Of a stretch of DNA of 64,000 bases, positions 1 through 12,593 are shown piece by piece (within the stretch, counting starts at the first letter, position 1; every line of letters starts with the position of its first letter). The position numbers and the translations under genes were made by a program. Source of the DNA: Acanthacorydalis orientalis (taxonomy: Eukaryota > Arthropoda > Insecta > Megaloptera > Corydalidae); NCBI GenBank assembly GCA_034766995.1, contig CM068320.1, positions 24,417,351-24,481,350 of the forward strand, written 5' to 3'. The notes under the pieces are model-generated. The model ran no database searches. It was not told where the DNA came from and saw only the letters and a list, made by a program, of their open reading frames with translations.

Positions 1-618
<618 letters not shown>

Positions 619-903
619 GTATATTTTTATCGATACTATATGTATATAAGTATATGTAAAATTCACAGAAATATGTCTACTTGTTTTATTTTTCAACAAG
701 CAGTGTTCAAACTAGCAATTATTAAATATATTTTCAGAGCTGTTATTACAGTTACTAAACACATGTTATGAAAATAAAATTATTATGTTAAAAATTTGGC
801 ACATACAAGATTAAATGGAATTAGTGATTGATATAACGATATTTGTTATCGATTTAAATATTTCAACATTGTCAAAACTAACAAAAGGGCATACATTCTA
901 TAG

Positions 904-908
<5 letters not shown>

Positions 909-958
<50 letters not shown>

Positions 959-985
959 TATGTATATGTATATATGTATGTATGT
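909..985. repeat. (TA)n microsatellite with TATG tail
   Basis: An uninterrupted TA run grades into TATG/TATA repeats at its 3' end. Confidence 0.96.
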
Positions 986-1703
986 ACTAAAATTCCTTGC
1001 ATACTAATTAAAAAACAAATAATGATTAGATATTTTATCATACAAAACCTGTCATATGTTTCAATGAATAATCTATTTCAATATGTAGGCTAGAAATCAC
1101 GTGTATGTAATCAATAAAACATTTCAATGCATATTAAAAACGCATAACACGAGATCATTATTAGATTAGCACAGGTTTGACTTGTTTCTACGATCAATTA
1201 AATTTCTCCTCATGAATTTACCATACAGGGAATCCGTTTTACTTCCACAAACGTAATTAAATTATTTAAATTACATTTTTTTTCATACATCTAGAAATAT
1301 CGTTGCGGAAAAAAAACCAGTTGCCGCAATTTACGAATAATAATTTTCGATGCAAAAGTATTTTGAATGACGCAGACAACTTGCTCTTTTTATTATTTCT
1401 ATTTACTATCTATCGTGATGCCTGCGGACATAAGGAGGATCTTGAGATTTCTTTGTGGTCGTAAGAGACGCATGGACCGATAAACCTGTTCTCGAGAGAA
1501 GTTATGCTGTAGTGTGCTACTAACACACTTGCTCTTATACTACATTGGACGTAATAATGTATTATCCAACCGAAGTATTAGCAACCTACGCGACAGAAAC
1601 GTGCGTTACATGTGCTTAAGTTGAATGTCTCTTTATCAAACCACTTATAGACTTCGTGTAATGTACTATTCTAGTTATTATTTCTTGACCATTTCTCTCT
1701 ATG

Positions 1704-1706
<3 letters not shown>
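986..1706. other. Intergenic, with a G+C-richer patch at 1380-1640
   Basis: Mostly A+T-rich. From about 1380 to 1640 the sequence is more balanced and contains CpG. It includes a 22-codon frame at 1418-1483 with a possible GTAAGA donor inside it. This could be an exon or regulatory segment, but nothing identifies it. Confidence 0.35.
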
Positions 1707-1749
<43 letters not shown>

Positions 1750-1823
1750 TATACATACATACATACATATATATGTACACACAACCACACATATGTATCG
1801 ATATGTAATGCACATTTGTATTC

Positions 1824-1877
<54 letters not shown>

Positions 1878-1880
1878 CAT
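1707..1880. repeat. Two (TA)n tracts separated by TACA-rich spacer
   Basis: TA runs at about 1707-1745 and 1829-1880 flank a spacer with ACAT and ACAC repeats. The long Tyr-Ile frame across it is not a gene. Confidence 0.95.
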
Positions 1881-2224
1881 GTATATTATCGCTAGTCGAA
1901 AATATGTTATTTATTAAACACCATGCCTGCTGTAAATATTAATAAAAAAAACATGCATGTTGACTATTAAAGCTGCATTTAAAATATTAATATTTCCATA
2001 TCATTGTTAGGTCATATCCTGTTCTTAATTTATTTTTATCACTTAACGCATTGACCACTTAAATCCTATAAGTTATCTCATTTTTATTTATTAGTAATAC
2101 TGAATAGTGTAGGAATACCAATATCCAGCGGAATTACACATTACACTACAATTTATGTCTACTCACACAAAGTATGAAATATAATCTTATTATAATAAAA
2201 TATCATAACTTGAAATTAAAAAGA

Positions 2225-2268
<44 letters not shown>

Positions 2269-2559
2269 TGTTTTTATTATTTGCATAGAAATCAACTCAA
2301 AAACTTTTTCAAATTAGTTGTCGCTTCCATAGTTTATGCCAATAAGCCTATATTGGATTTTGGTCCAAATTTGACGATTCTACCCTATATATGTATTAAA
2401 GTCTTTAACTAATAAAATTAGACTTTTCCAATAAATATTTCTATCGCAAAATTCTGTTACAATCTTCTTCATTATTAAATTTTTATTTTATTTTTTTATA
2501 CAATATATAATACTACTTATATAATCACAGGATTACAGTGATTGTATACTATTTATCGG
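1881..2559. other. Intergenic with (TA)n at 2227-2265
   Basis: No coding or structural signal apart from one TA microsatellite at 2227-2265. Confidence 0.6.
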
Positions 2560-2731
2560 ACACCATCAGTTCACTTCTGTATTGTGTGATTATGACAACT
2601 GCTTAATCAACATGCACAGTGTTTTTAAATGTTAAGGTTTGCACATCAAAATCCTAAAACGCTGAGAAAATATTCTAATTTGAAACAGAATTATGATTGA
2701 TTATATGTAAACGCACCGAATGAATTTTTTG

Positions 2732-2737
<6 letters not shown>
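2560..2737. mobile_element. Mariner-type element end fragment
   Basis: This stretch matches the end of the element at 58170-58855 in the same orientation. Both share the blocks AGTGTTTTTAAATGTT, AAATCCTAAAACG and GAGAAAATATT, and both end in CCTTATA next to a (TA)n tract. It is a terminal fragment of that family with no coding capacity. The terminal TA and the neighbouring microsatellite suit a TA-targeting element. Confidence 0.55.
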
Positions 2738-2781
<44 letters not shown>

Positions 2782-2812
2782 ATGTATGGTATATATATAT
2801 ATATATATATAT
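2738..2812. repeat. (TA)n / (TG)n microsatellite
   Basis: TA run, short TGTGTGTATG interruption, then a second TA run ending at the first unit of a tandem duplication. Confidence 0.95.
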
Positions 2813-3022
2813 GTATTTATAAAGTAATAATTCAAGTTATAAAATATCATCACTACAACAAAGAAATATTTCAGAATTGTAAATAAATACAGAATAATAC
2901 TTAATTGTCCATTTACCTCACCTCACTTCACCATCATCACTTTTTTAAAGTAGCATTACAATTTCCGAAATGTTTCAAGCACAAATTATATATAAAAAAA
3001 TGTATTTTTTTTAAAAACATAT

Positions 3023-3074
<52 letters not shown>

Positions 3075-3290
3075 TTATAAAGTAATAATTCAAGTTATAA
3101 AACATCATCACTACAAAAAATAAATATTTCAGAATTGTAAATAACTACAGAATAATACTTAATTGTCCATTTACCTCACCTCACTTCACCATCATCACCT
3201 TTTTAAAGTAGCATTACAATTTCAGAAATGTTTCAAGCACAAATTAAATATAAAAAAAATGTATTTTTTTTAGAAACATTATATATATAT
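2813..3290. repeat. 258-bp tandem duplication (2 units)
   Basis: Unit 1 starts at 2813 and unit 2 at 3071. Each begins GTATTTATAAAGTAATAATT and carries a CACCTCACTTCACCATCATC block and a TTTCAAGCACAAATT block. The units differ at few positions and are separated by the (TA)n tract at 3031-3070, which belongs to the repeated unit. The high identity suggests a recent tandem event. Confidence 0.9.
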
Positions 3291-4633
3291 AACTACGTGT
3301 TTCTACAAAAAAACTAATTTAATTTGTTTGCGTGACTCCAAACTATTTTCACGTAGAATAATTTTGAATTCTTTTTAATCATTCATCTATTAAAAATGGT
3401 ATAAATACAATAGCAAAAAAGAACTGTACTATATATATATACATACATATACACGTTTTTTTATGTACCCATATGTACATGTATACATTATGGTTTATGC
3501 TTATATTCAATTTCTGAAGCAGAGTATATAAGATTATAAATGTATTTTTTTATTAAGTATACAGTTTTCAAAACAGAAAAAATTAAAAACGAAAATAATA
3601 TGTAGATAAATGTAGTAAATGTAGATAAATTATGTGAAAATATTCTGATTTACAAAATTATTTTTTTTTTAGTTTCCTTATCATTAATTCATCATTTATA
3701 ATTGATGTCGATGATTAAAATATTTATAAATCACATTAAAAAATATGTAGACATTATTTCATTAATTATTGTAAGTTTATTTAATTTTATGTATATTTTC
3801 TAAATATATTTTCTTAATAAATATTTTCTATATTAAAATATATTTCGATTCATGTATTACTATTATTGTAATTTAACATAAAATTTAATATGAAAATCTA
3901 CAAATATAACAATAATATCTTCAATCCAAAATTTTAAACAAATTTTATTTGTATGTTAATTTATTATAATTAATTACTGCTCTATTATCTTTCTATTGAA
4001 AATTGAAATTGGTCTTATTTAATTCATCGTATGAATAATTTACCCATAGATTCAAAATTATATACAGAAACAACATGAAAATGTACCTTAATATTTCCCA
4101 CAAGATACAATATTTCATGAATGAAATTATATGTTGCAAAAAACATATATGAACAAACAGTTAGTTTAATCACGTTAGAGTATTTTATTAAAAAGTAATA
4201 ATAATAACCGTAACATGGATACATGTTAAAAATATAATACATTAGAACACATATCCACATTCTCGAATAGAAACTCGGTAGATTTCTCCCATAATGCTTT
4301 AAAATCACACACACACGCTGCTCACATGCATGCGGCTACATACTTCTGATCTCTGAACAACAAGTCCGAGTTCTTTTTCGCGTGACTGCCGCTTTCTTCA
4401 TTCATCGTCAAAGATGTGATTACTTAGAAATGAGGTAATAGACACACTCCTGTCGTACGCTGTATCTGAAACGCTTATACCTCATCTTCTAGTTGACACT
4501 CTTAACGTTCCGCTTTATCTATTTTTAGGATTTTTTGAGAAAGTTAACAAATTTACATATCGATAAGTTTTACATAAATTCTCGAATTAAAAATATCAAT
4601 AAGAAATTAAAATTGTAAACACGTGTACAAGCT
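3291..4633. other. Intergenic; no supported gene
   Basis: Very A+T-rich until about 4240, then a more balanced patch at 4270-4500 with CACACACACGC and some CpG. A 96-codon minus frame at 4024-4314 is hydrophobic and low complexity, and was not accepted as a gene. Confidence 0.5.
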
Positions 4634-4665
<32 letters not shown>

Positions 4666-4833
4666 GAAATGTATGTTTTTGTGTAATAATATTAATAATT
4701 ATAGCAATAAAACAAATAAAATTAATTCTACTAATTATTATTAATGTCCTGTACAGGAAATTTACAGAACAAATTAATTCAATCAAATGATTGGGACATG
4801 TTTTCAATTTTGTTTCTAAATGTTAATTAATTA

Positions 4834-4896
<63 letters not shown>

Positions 4897-5195
4897 ACAG
4901 TTTTGTGTTTATATTTTATTCAGTTATTATATTATAAATATTTTAATTGAGAAAAACATTAACGCGAAATGTACACTTCTGAAGTAAAATAATTATTATT
5001 TTTAGTGAAATATTCATTATATTGTTTATTAAATATACATTTTCTTTTATTTGATTTTAAAATTATTTTTCATTTCGATTTAATAAATGTACATAAATTA
5101 TATATAATAATATTTTATTGAAATTTGGAATTTACTTTTTTATATATTTTGTTTTAAAATAATTAACATGGTTAAAAAGTAATTTTATACTCACA

Positions 5196-5233
<38 letters not shown>
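4634..5233. repeat. Cluster of three (TA)n tracts
   Basis: TA tracts at 4634-4661, 4836-4888 and 5199-5233 are separated by featureless A+T-rich DNA. Confidence 0.93.
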
Positions 5234-5237
<4 letters not shown>

Positions 5238-5387
5238 TAAATAAATAATAAATTCCTACCTAATACTAACATTTGCCAGAAAAAATGTGGAAAGTATATA
5301 AAATCACAGTGATCAATCAAGCGGCACAAACCTTGACCCGCTGTGTGGGTAATGGACGTGCTAACCACCACAACGCATACCTCGGTA
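5234..5387 (-). mobile_element. Possible tRNA-derived SINE fragment
   Basis: Read on the minus strand, 5387-5311 contains GTGGTGGTTAGCACG, which resembles a tRNA A-box region. About 30 nt further on is GGGTCAAGGTTTGTGCC, which resembles a degraded B box (GGTTCGAATCC type). The A+T-rich body continues toward the (TA)n tract at 5199-5233, like a SINE with an A+T-rich tail. It lacks intact tRNA folding and is not a functional tRNA. Confidence 0.4.
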
Positions 5388-5917
5388 TAAAAATTACTGA
5401 AGCTTGACATTTTAACAGAGTATATCATATAATATGAAAAAAAATACAATGAAATATTTCGGAATTAATTGAAAAATAAAAATACATGTCGTGGTAATTG
5501 TTTGCACGTATTAAAATAATAAATAAAAATTGACCAATGTTGTATACATTGTTCGTACTAATTCGCTTAAAAAACAAATATAATTTCAATGTAATTTAAT
5601 TGCTAGTACGGATTACAAACCGCATTAAAACCAATTAAAATATTCATTTTGATGGAATCCGTTATTTTTAATAAACGTACATTTTATATTACTGAATTAA
5701 AAAAAAATCTTTTTTTTTATTCAACTTTTTTTAAATTCACTTTCGCAAATGAATTATTTTTCCTCTATTAAATAATCATTTTTTTTTTCTAATTAAAAAT
5801 GTTCAATAATTTTTTTCAGGAATTTTAAGAAAATGTGGGTCTTATTATGAGTCATTCCTTAGAGTTATTAAACCCCGAAACCAACTTTTATCATCTTTTT
5901 GTATCTATTCTGTATAT
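5388..5917. other. Intergenic; nothing recognised
   Basis: A+T-rich with several T and A homopolymer runs. No supported gene. Confidence 0.6.
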
Positions 5918-6291
5918 CAGTGTTCTTCAAACTATATTCCACGGAACCCTCTGGTTCCGAGCAACCTCTTCAGGGGTTCCACGAGTCAAAATCAAAATTC
6001 GAAAGAATTTTCGAAGAAAGAACCTGAAAAATTAAAAAATCAATATGGTTAATTTATAATAATTTCTTTTATTTCTATACATACCTATTATTATGCAATA
6101 ATATTGTATTTATGAGTTCACATCACGACCCCACTCAATCAGATGTAAATAATAAAATTTGGTCATGTAAGATGGCTGATTTTCAAAACTTATGGGGTAC
6201 GCATCTTGACTTTTCTGGGGATGGTAAGGGTTCTGCAAAAAAATTTAGCATCTTAAAGGATCCGTGAGTCGACAAAGCTTGAAGACCACTG
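5918..6291. mobile_element. hAT-type non-autonomous element (MITE)
   Basis: The left end reads CAGTGTTCTTCAAACT. The right end, reverse-complemented, reads CAGTGGTCTTCAAGCT, giving an imperfect 16-bp terminal inverted repeat of the CAGTG class seen in hAT elements. Near the left end are the palindromic words GGAACCCTCTGGTTCC and AGGGGTTCCACGAGT, common in hAT MITE ends. The element is 374 bp with no transposase. Both flanks contain GTATAT, but a clean 8-bp target duplication is not visible. Confidence 0.65.
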
Positions 6292-6554
6292 TATATGAAT
6301 GCGGACTAGATTCGTGGAATGTGAGGGAGAACTTTCAAAAAAAACATAACAATGTTTACTCAAGAGTGTCCTCTTTGGAGTATCACCCAGCCTTGATATG
6401 CTCCTTTTATACCTTAATTCGCTGCCTCCGATCGCAACGTTTGCCTCAGTTCTACAAAATAGCAAAACTACACAATTTATTTCTGTAACGGTTTCTACCA
6501 ATTCGTTTGTTAAATGGAATGACCCCCGCCACTCGAAATTGATCTGAAAGCGGA
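6292..6554. other. Intergenic between MITE and LINE remnant
   Basis: Moderately G+C-rich and possibly a continuation of the LINE, but no reverse transcriptase motif could be read in any frame. Confidence 0.35.
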
Positions 6555-7060
6555 TTGTCTTACAAGCTTCTAGTGTAGAATCTCCAGCTTGTATCCTCCA
6601 TAAACTGTGCAACCGTACTGACGTTCGCTTCCTCGTAAATCCCTGACATGGGGTGGTTGTGTGGTTTATCCAACTCCATCCTCATGATTTTATTCTGAAC
6701 ACTCTGTAGGCCTTGAATGTTCGTCTTGAAGGTGTTCCCCCATATCTGTTGGGCATACGTTATGGTCAGCCTAATCACCATCTTGTAGATAGTTCTTCAC
6801 TTGTCCTTACTCAGGCCACCTTACCTGGACATAAGTAGATAGAGAATGGACAGGACGGAGTACACTTTCTTGTAAATGCGGCATGTTAATTGTATATGAA
6901 CTGTCTGTCTATGCCTCCCAGATATTTCACGGAGTCCCTCCAAGGTATCTCGGCTTCGTTGATGTTGAGGTACCTAAGGTTCTTCTCCTTTCCACTATGG
7001 AAAGCTATTTATTATATTTTCGCTGCGTTCAGCTTGATCTTCCTGTTTAATAAATGATTA
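6555..7060 (-). pseudogene. Jockey-type LINE reverse transcriptase C-terminal remnant
   Basis: On the minus strand the frames read RYLNINEAEIPWRDSVKYLG, then a frame-broken thumb region. An open stretch (about 6781-6560) follows with RLTITYAQQIWGNTFKTN, QSVQNKIMRM, SGIYEEANVSTVAQFME and RFYTRSL. The order YLG, then LTYA.xWGN, then Q..QNKxLRM, then IYEELNVPTI.EF matches the region after the RT active site in Jockey-clade non-LTR elements. The RT palm (FADD) and endonuclease are absent, so this is a truncated, frameshifted fossil. Confidence 0.8.
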
Positions 7061-7349
7061 TTGATCATATTTATTGTTGCTTATATACTTTTCCATGACG
7101 ATGCCATTATCCCCAAATCGCCAAAGCATCGAAAAATATTAGCAATAAATAGTACAGAAAAAACGTTTCTTTATCTTGTCGCTTTGAAGATAATTAAAAT
7201 TATGATTAATTATCATAATTTTTGATAATAAAAAACTTTGTAGTTTAATTTGTTTAATATCTAAACATTTTTAATGAATAAATTAAAATGGTTTTAGGTT
7301 ACAAATTTCCATAAATTTATTAGTAAATATAGTACAATAGATACATATA
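7061..7349. other. Intergenic; nothing recognised
   Basis: A+T-rich sequence without a repeat or coding signal. Confidence 0.5.
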
Positions 7350-7845
7350 TATAAATTTTTATTTGATATTTTATATAAGTATTTTTTTTAATTATCTAAA
7401 TTTATTCTAATTTTTCTTTAAAACTATACTATACTTCATTTTTTTAAAAAAACATATATGATTGAATTCAAAATAAAATATATATATATATAGTAAAAAT
7501 ATATAGTAGTCAAAAAAACTTTTATTTTATATTTTTTTTGTTTTTTTTTATTTAAATATCTAAAATTTTTCTCATTTTTCTTTAAAAGTATACTATACTT
7601 AATTTTTTTTAAAAAACATACATGATTGAATTCAAAATGAAATATTTATATATATACATATATATAGTACAAATATATAGTAGTCAAAAAAACTTTTATT
7701 TGATAATTTATATAAGTTTTTTTTTTATTTAAATATCTAAATTTATTCTAATTTTTCTTTAAAACTATACTATACTTAATTTTTTTAAAAAAACATATAT
7801 GATTGAATTCAAAATGAAATATGTATATATATATACATATTGCAG
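7350..7845. repeat. Three tandem units of about 165-175 bp
   Basis: Three consecutive copies share TTTTCTTTAAAACTATACTA (near 7410, 7575 and 7750) followed by AACATAYATGATTGAATTCA. Units 1-2 and 2-3 are joined by a short TA tract and the block ATATAGTAGTCAAAAAAACT. The units diverge mildly and no coding is evident. Confidence 0.88.
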
Positions 7846-7856
7846 ATAGATAAATC

Positions 7857-8150
7857 TAGTAGCATATCCAGGTAGGCAAGGGGTCCTATCGACCCCCTCT
7901 CAAAGGAAAAGGGAAAAAGTACTAGAAAACAAAATAAAATCATTGCACGAAAATGCTTATATGTACACAGAGAGAATAATGTAACGACGACTGAAGTAAT
8001 TCAAGAGCTTTATAAAAAGAAAAGAAAACTGGATTTTAATCTTTGAATAAATTTTTATAACCACCTCATGAATTTCATTTAATTCACATTAAAATATTTT
8101 TTATCCGTTCAATTCGGCCCCGCCAAGATTAAATCCTGAGTACGCCACTG
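7857..8150. mobile_element. Non-autonomous hAT element, 294 bp, with TSD
   Basis: The left end TAGTAGCATATCCAGG and the right end, reverse-complemented CAGTGGCGTACTCAGG, are imperfect terminal inverted repeats of the CAGTGGCGTA class. The flanking octamers are GATAAATC (7849-7856) and GACAAATC (8151-8158). They match at 7 of 8 positions, as expected for an aged 8-bp hAT target duplication. Inside are GGGGTCC near the left end and GGCCCCGCC near the right end. No transposase is present, so it must have been mobilised in trans. Confidence 0.75.
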
Positions 8151-8158
8151 GACAAATC

Positions 8159-8620
8159 AAATCAAGAAATATCTTAATACAAACTACATTAAAAAAATGT
8201 TGATTAACAAGTTCGTTAGAAAAAATTGATATTAAACAAACAATGATCAGTGAAATTGAGGCTAGTGTCTATTTATATAAAAAAAATATTATAGAATAAT
8301 GAATTATTCAATGAGAAAATTTGTAAACAGATAAAATAAAATGGGATTCATATAGATAACAGGCAAAAGTATTGAAATATAAAATTCGAAAAATAAAAAA
8401 AATGAAAGAGACATGGGTAAGACATGTTTCAAGAGTAAACGAGAACTATTTTATAACAGACAGTTTTGATAAGAGTCAAGAAATATAAAAAGGTTTCGAC
8501 CTACAAACGTGTGGAATATGGACAAGAAAATTTGAAGAAAAAAGAGCGTAAGATCGTTTATATTTAAAAAATCTAGAACAGATATTGTCGAACAGTGATT
8601 CATCAAACCACGAAGATTGA

Positions 8621-8682
<62 letters not shown>

Positions 8683-10723
8683 TAATATTAACACAACCAG
8701 TTTCCAAGCAAATAAATAAATCAAATTACACAGACATATTATAGTTTTTATTACAAATTGTATAAATATTAATTTTAAAACGTTTAAACTAAAAAAATAT
8801 TGTCCCTAGTACATTGAATAGGAAAAACTTAAATATTATCAATAATCCAATCACTTGTAACATGTTTACTTTTATATTTATAATATCTTATGAGTTATAT
8901 TTTTCATTGAATAGAAAAAGGTAATAAAAATGTGTACATGAACAAAGTATCGAGTATCTAGAAAAGAAGATTGATTAAAATTATAGGTATATTGCATGCT
9001 ATAAACCATTTGAAGCCAATAATCTATCGATTAATACGTCATGAGTTCAAAACTGACCTTATGGCATCTTGCATTGAGAAAGCGGTCGTTATTTAAGATA
9101 CAGCTTGAATAAATCAGAATATCGAAATATTAATTAATTTTTCTTCATTTGAATATTTTTCTTGTTTCTAATTGTTTTCAATATTCTTTTTAATAAGAAG
9201 TTTCTTTTCTCGAAAACTATTTATATTTTTCTTTTGTTAATTTTTTCTTAGATTTCGTTTAAGAAAAGGGAATTTTTGTATTTTTAAGAAACAAACATTT
9301 TTATATACATATTATAATTATCTCTGCGGTAAAAAAATATCATAATGATCAATTTTACTAGAGTTTAATACAATTGTAATTTTTCAAAACAAAATGTCTT
9401 AAAACATTTCAATAATCATAAAATGGTATAAATGCAATTTTAAAAAAATATTAAGTATCTGAACAAACACATATAATATTATAATACCAAATGAATTCAA
9501 TTTAAATAGTAAACTTGAAGCAAAATGTGAACTAGATTCAATTTTTTTTACAAGCAAATAGCTTTACGATTTCAGAGTACTTCAAAACAGTTTTATACTG
9601 AAAACTCTAGTACTCAAATGAAATTAGAATATATTCTATACTCAAACGTTTTATTCTTTAACATGTTTTTATTTTTATCTTGAAAAAATAAAATTTAGTT
9701 AATTCTAATTAAATTTACCTTGAATTTGATTTAATCAATAAATTAAATTAATTAACCATTACCACATAGTAGAAAAAGACGTTATAAAATATTAAATAAT
9801 AAATCTAACACATGGTAAGTGAACTTCAATCTTATAGAACGTATAGTGTTAAAAATAAACATAATTTTGTTACATATTCGAAGAAGATTCCCACAATTTA
9901 AAAATTAATTAAATGTGAATGAAGTAAATAGCATAGTGTTATAAAATAATAAAATAATCGACTATAATTAAAATAATTACATTTTAATCGTTGGTGCAAT
10001 GCACTATTAACTTCTATGTTTTCGTTAATGAACTGTTATGTGATCTTATTACATATCTATCACTAAATAAAATTATTCAATTATATTTAGGTTAAAATAT
10101 TACAACTAACGATAAAAACTATGATAAGTATTTATTTGAAGTTGAAGACAAACTTAAAATCATTTTAACAGAAAAACTAAAATCGAATCTTATTTTTTAA
10201 ACAATTTCTATTTAAAAAATTATAATAGCTGTGCAGTCAGTATCTATGAGTATTTTCATATAATAATAATAAAATCAGTATTGCTATATAATTTTCTCTT
10301 TTATGATTTTTCAAATATATTTTATTGTAAAGAATTAACTGACAGACAGCATGTATTAAAATTTATTAAAGCCCATGTTATATCTTGAATAAATAAATGT
10401 CGGCGTTCGCTTGAACCAAAACAAACAAATATTTTACTTTTAACTTCTTGACATCTGTTTCCAGTAAATGATTGATTTATTAAAATGCTTCATGGAAATA
10501 AACAATGAATATAAAAACATATGTGAAAAATAACATTAAATATTTTCAGTGAATAAACTAACATTCGATCTAATTTTTACTTAAGAATCAGAAATGTTAA
10601 CTGGTATCAATTCCAAAAATACATTTGCGTGAATGAGCTTGCGTTTGTTAAACTTGATTGATTATTTCTGTTTTAAGGGAGCGTCAACATTTATCAACAC
10701 CCAGTTGTCAACGTACTATATTA

Positions 10724-10728
<5 letters not shown>
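8159..10728. other. Intergenic; nothing recognised except (TA)n(GT)n
   Basis: A long featureless A+T-rich stretch. A (TA)n tract at 8623-8670 runs into (GT)n to 8680. No coding region or transposon end could be supported. Confidence 0.55.

Positions 10729-10762
<34 letters not shown>
10729..10762. repeat. (TA)n microsatellite
   Basis: Simple TA run. Confidence 0.93.
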
Positions 10763-10768
<6 letters not shown>

Positions 10769-10881
10769 GATATTGTATTAAAATTTGTTCTTTTGTTAGA
10801 ATGAGTAAGAATTAAAATCAATATAAATTAAACAGTCATTTTAATACAAATAAAATATATATTTTTCACACATTTTTATTA

Positions 10882-11450
10882 CAGAGACAAGGTGGGTCAG
10901 CGTACTATTCTCTGCGCTCGAATCCCCTCTGCTTGTAGTCAAGAATGGTTGAAATTCCCCCTACCCCTCATTAGTTGCTCTGTTTACCCTCTCCTAACAA
11001 AATCTTAGATTTTAGGAGAGTTGAATATCGTGGAGACTCATTGGGAGAATCTTCCTAATGAGTTTACCTTCATGATTAAAAACGTTTCTCTAAACAAATT
11101 TCCACCGTATCCCCCATATTACACAGATGGTGAAATCGTACACTATATTATCGACTACGTTTACGATTTTCTTTTGCGCATAAACAAGTGATCGATCTGT
11201 ATAAAGCAAGAATTTTTTGTGAAGTTTTGATGTACTATCGCTTAAATTTTGCCTAAAAACTGTGTTTGTCCCCTCTAATATGACGCTCTGGCTACGGGTC
11301 TGCTCCCTCTTGATAACACTCGCTCCTCTCTCAACAAATAACCGAAATTAACGAATTATACACAGAGACTACGTAATCGATTTCAACCAATCAGAGAATA
11401 AAAAGCACGCATAGCATCAGCACCATTTTTTAGTTATATACAGAAAGACT
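10882..11450. repeat. Dispersed repeat, copy 1 (unclassified transposon relic)
   Basis: The 3' part shares ATCGATTTCAACCAATCAGA, the word ACGCATAGCAT and the ending ACCATTTTTTAGTTATATA with 30795-30875. Upstream, AACAAATAACCGAAATTAACG matches TAAATAACAGAAATCAACA near 30570. The 5' part is balanced in composition with clustered CCCC words. Both copies run in the same direction. No terminal inverted repeat or coding region was identified, so the class is open. A Helitron-type or other non-coding element is possible. Confidence 0.6.
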
Positions 11451-12593
11451 ACATTTCAATTGAAATTTAAAATATCGATATATAAACTATTTCATTTTTT
11501 TAAAAAATAAAACAATAATTATATTTGTATCTTAGTCGAGTTAAAATCATGACTATATTTTTTTAAAAAAATAATGATTATTACAGAATTTTCCCAGTCA
11601 AATTTTGTCAAATATGAGTTTATACATGAAAACTAATTTAATATCTGCATTCTAGAAAAAGAATATCATGAAGATAATATTAAATTCAAACGGATAAAAA
11701 CCACTACTAGTATTAATCTGTCGGGCTGCTTTTATGCACATATTTTTTTAACAGTCCTATATAATCTCTGATAAATTATACTGCAAATAAAAAGAGTATT
11801 TTCATTATAGTTATTTTAAAATTCCATTAATTTCAATTCATTAAATACAATAGTCTATTGTTCACTAATTACCTTTCATAAAACCATATTTGTACAAATA
11901 GTCCGATTTTGATCAACAACCTGTTATCCATATTTGACTATACCAGGCTATTTTTATGTTTAGTATAATAGAAGAGTTTAGCGTAAATATAGATTCATAG
12001 TTGTTTTCTAAAAGAAAAGTGGTGTAAGATAAAGAAAATACACTTAATACCAACGGTCATGTTTATGCGACAGAATGACAAAGTACTGTTGAACAGAATC
12101 TACGTATAATGGAGAGATTAGTGTAATACTTTGTTAAACGAGCATCGTTGCATCGGAATTTATCTATATCTGATTTTTATAAAAAGTGCTAATAGTGTAA
12201 ATCAGAATAATGCTACTTTAAATAGTTTATATAACTATACACAAGCAAATATATCAAAATATGATAAATAAATAAAATAAATTATGGATTTAATTCATAT
12301 TAATTCAAATAATAATAAAAAGGTTTTTTTTTAAAAAAAAAGTCTGAGAATATTCTAGAATTTAGATAAACTGATGTACTATTCTACTTTTAAGGTACTT
12401 AAACTAAATTAACTAAATATTACTATATATAAAAAATTCAATTCTTTCCTTGATCAATCATGATAGCAGCATATGTGTATATTGTAAATATTTATGTGTG
12501 TGTTTTTCTCTTCTTGCTGTCAACCTTTTGGTATTTTAAATAAACATACTTCATTAGTTTAAAAGTGAAACTTTGATAAGTAATAGAATATCA
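11451..12593. other. Intergenic; nothing recognised
   Basis: A+T-rich with no supported feature. A slightly more balanced patch lies near 12040-12170. Confidence 0.5.

Noticed and set aside
4024..4314. 96-codon minus-strand hydrophobic frame
   Set aside because: Low complexity (Tyr/Phe/Ile runs), typical of A+T-rich noise. No motif, no codon-use shift and no homologous neighbour.
5311..5387. A functional tRNA gene
   Set aside because: A- and B-box-like words are present but no acceptor stem or cloverleaf can be formed. It was kept only as a possible SINE fragment.
5835..6035. 66-codon plus frame
   Set aside because: It runs into the terminal repeat of the hAT MITE and has no protein-like pattern.
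6253..6612. 119-codon minus frame next to the Jockey remnant
   Set aside because: It is out of register with the LINE homology and spans the hAT end. A shadow frame.
7350..7845. CRISPR-like array
   Set aside because: The repeats are whole tandem units with no unique spacers of constant length. The setting is an animal genome.
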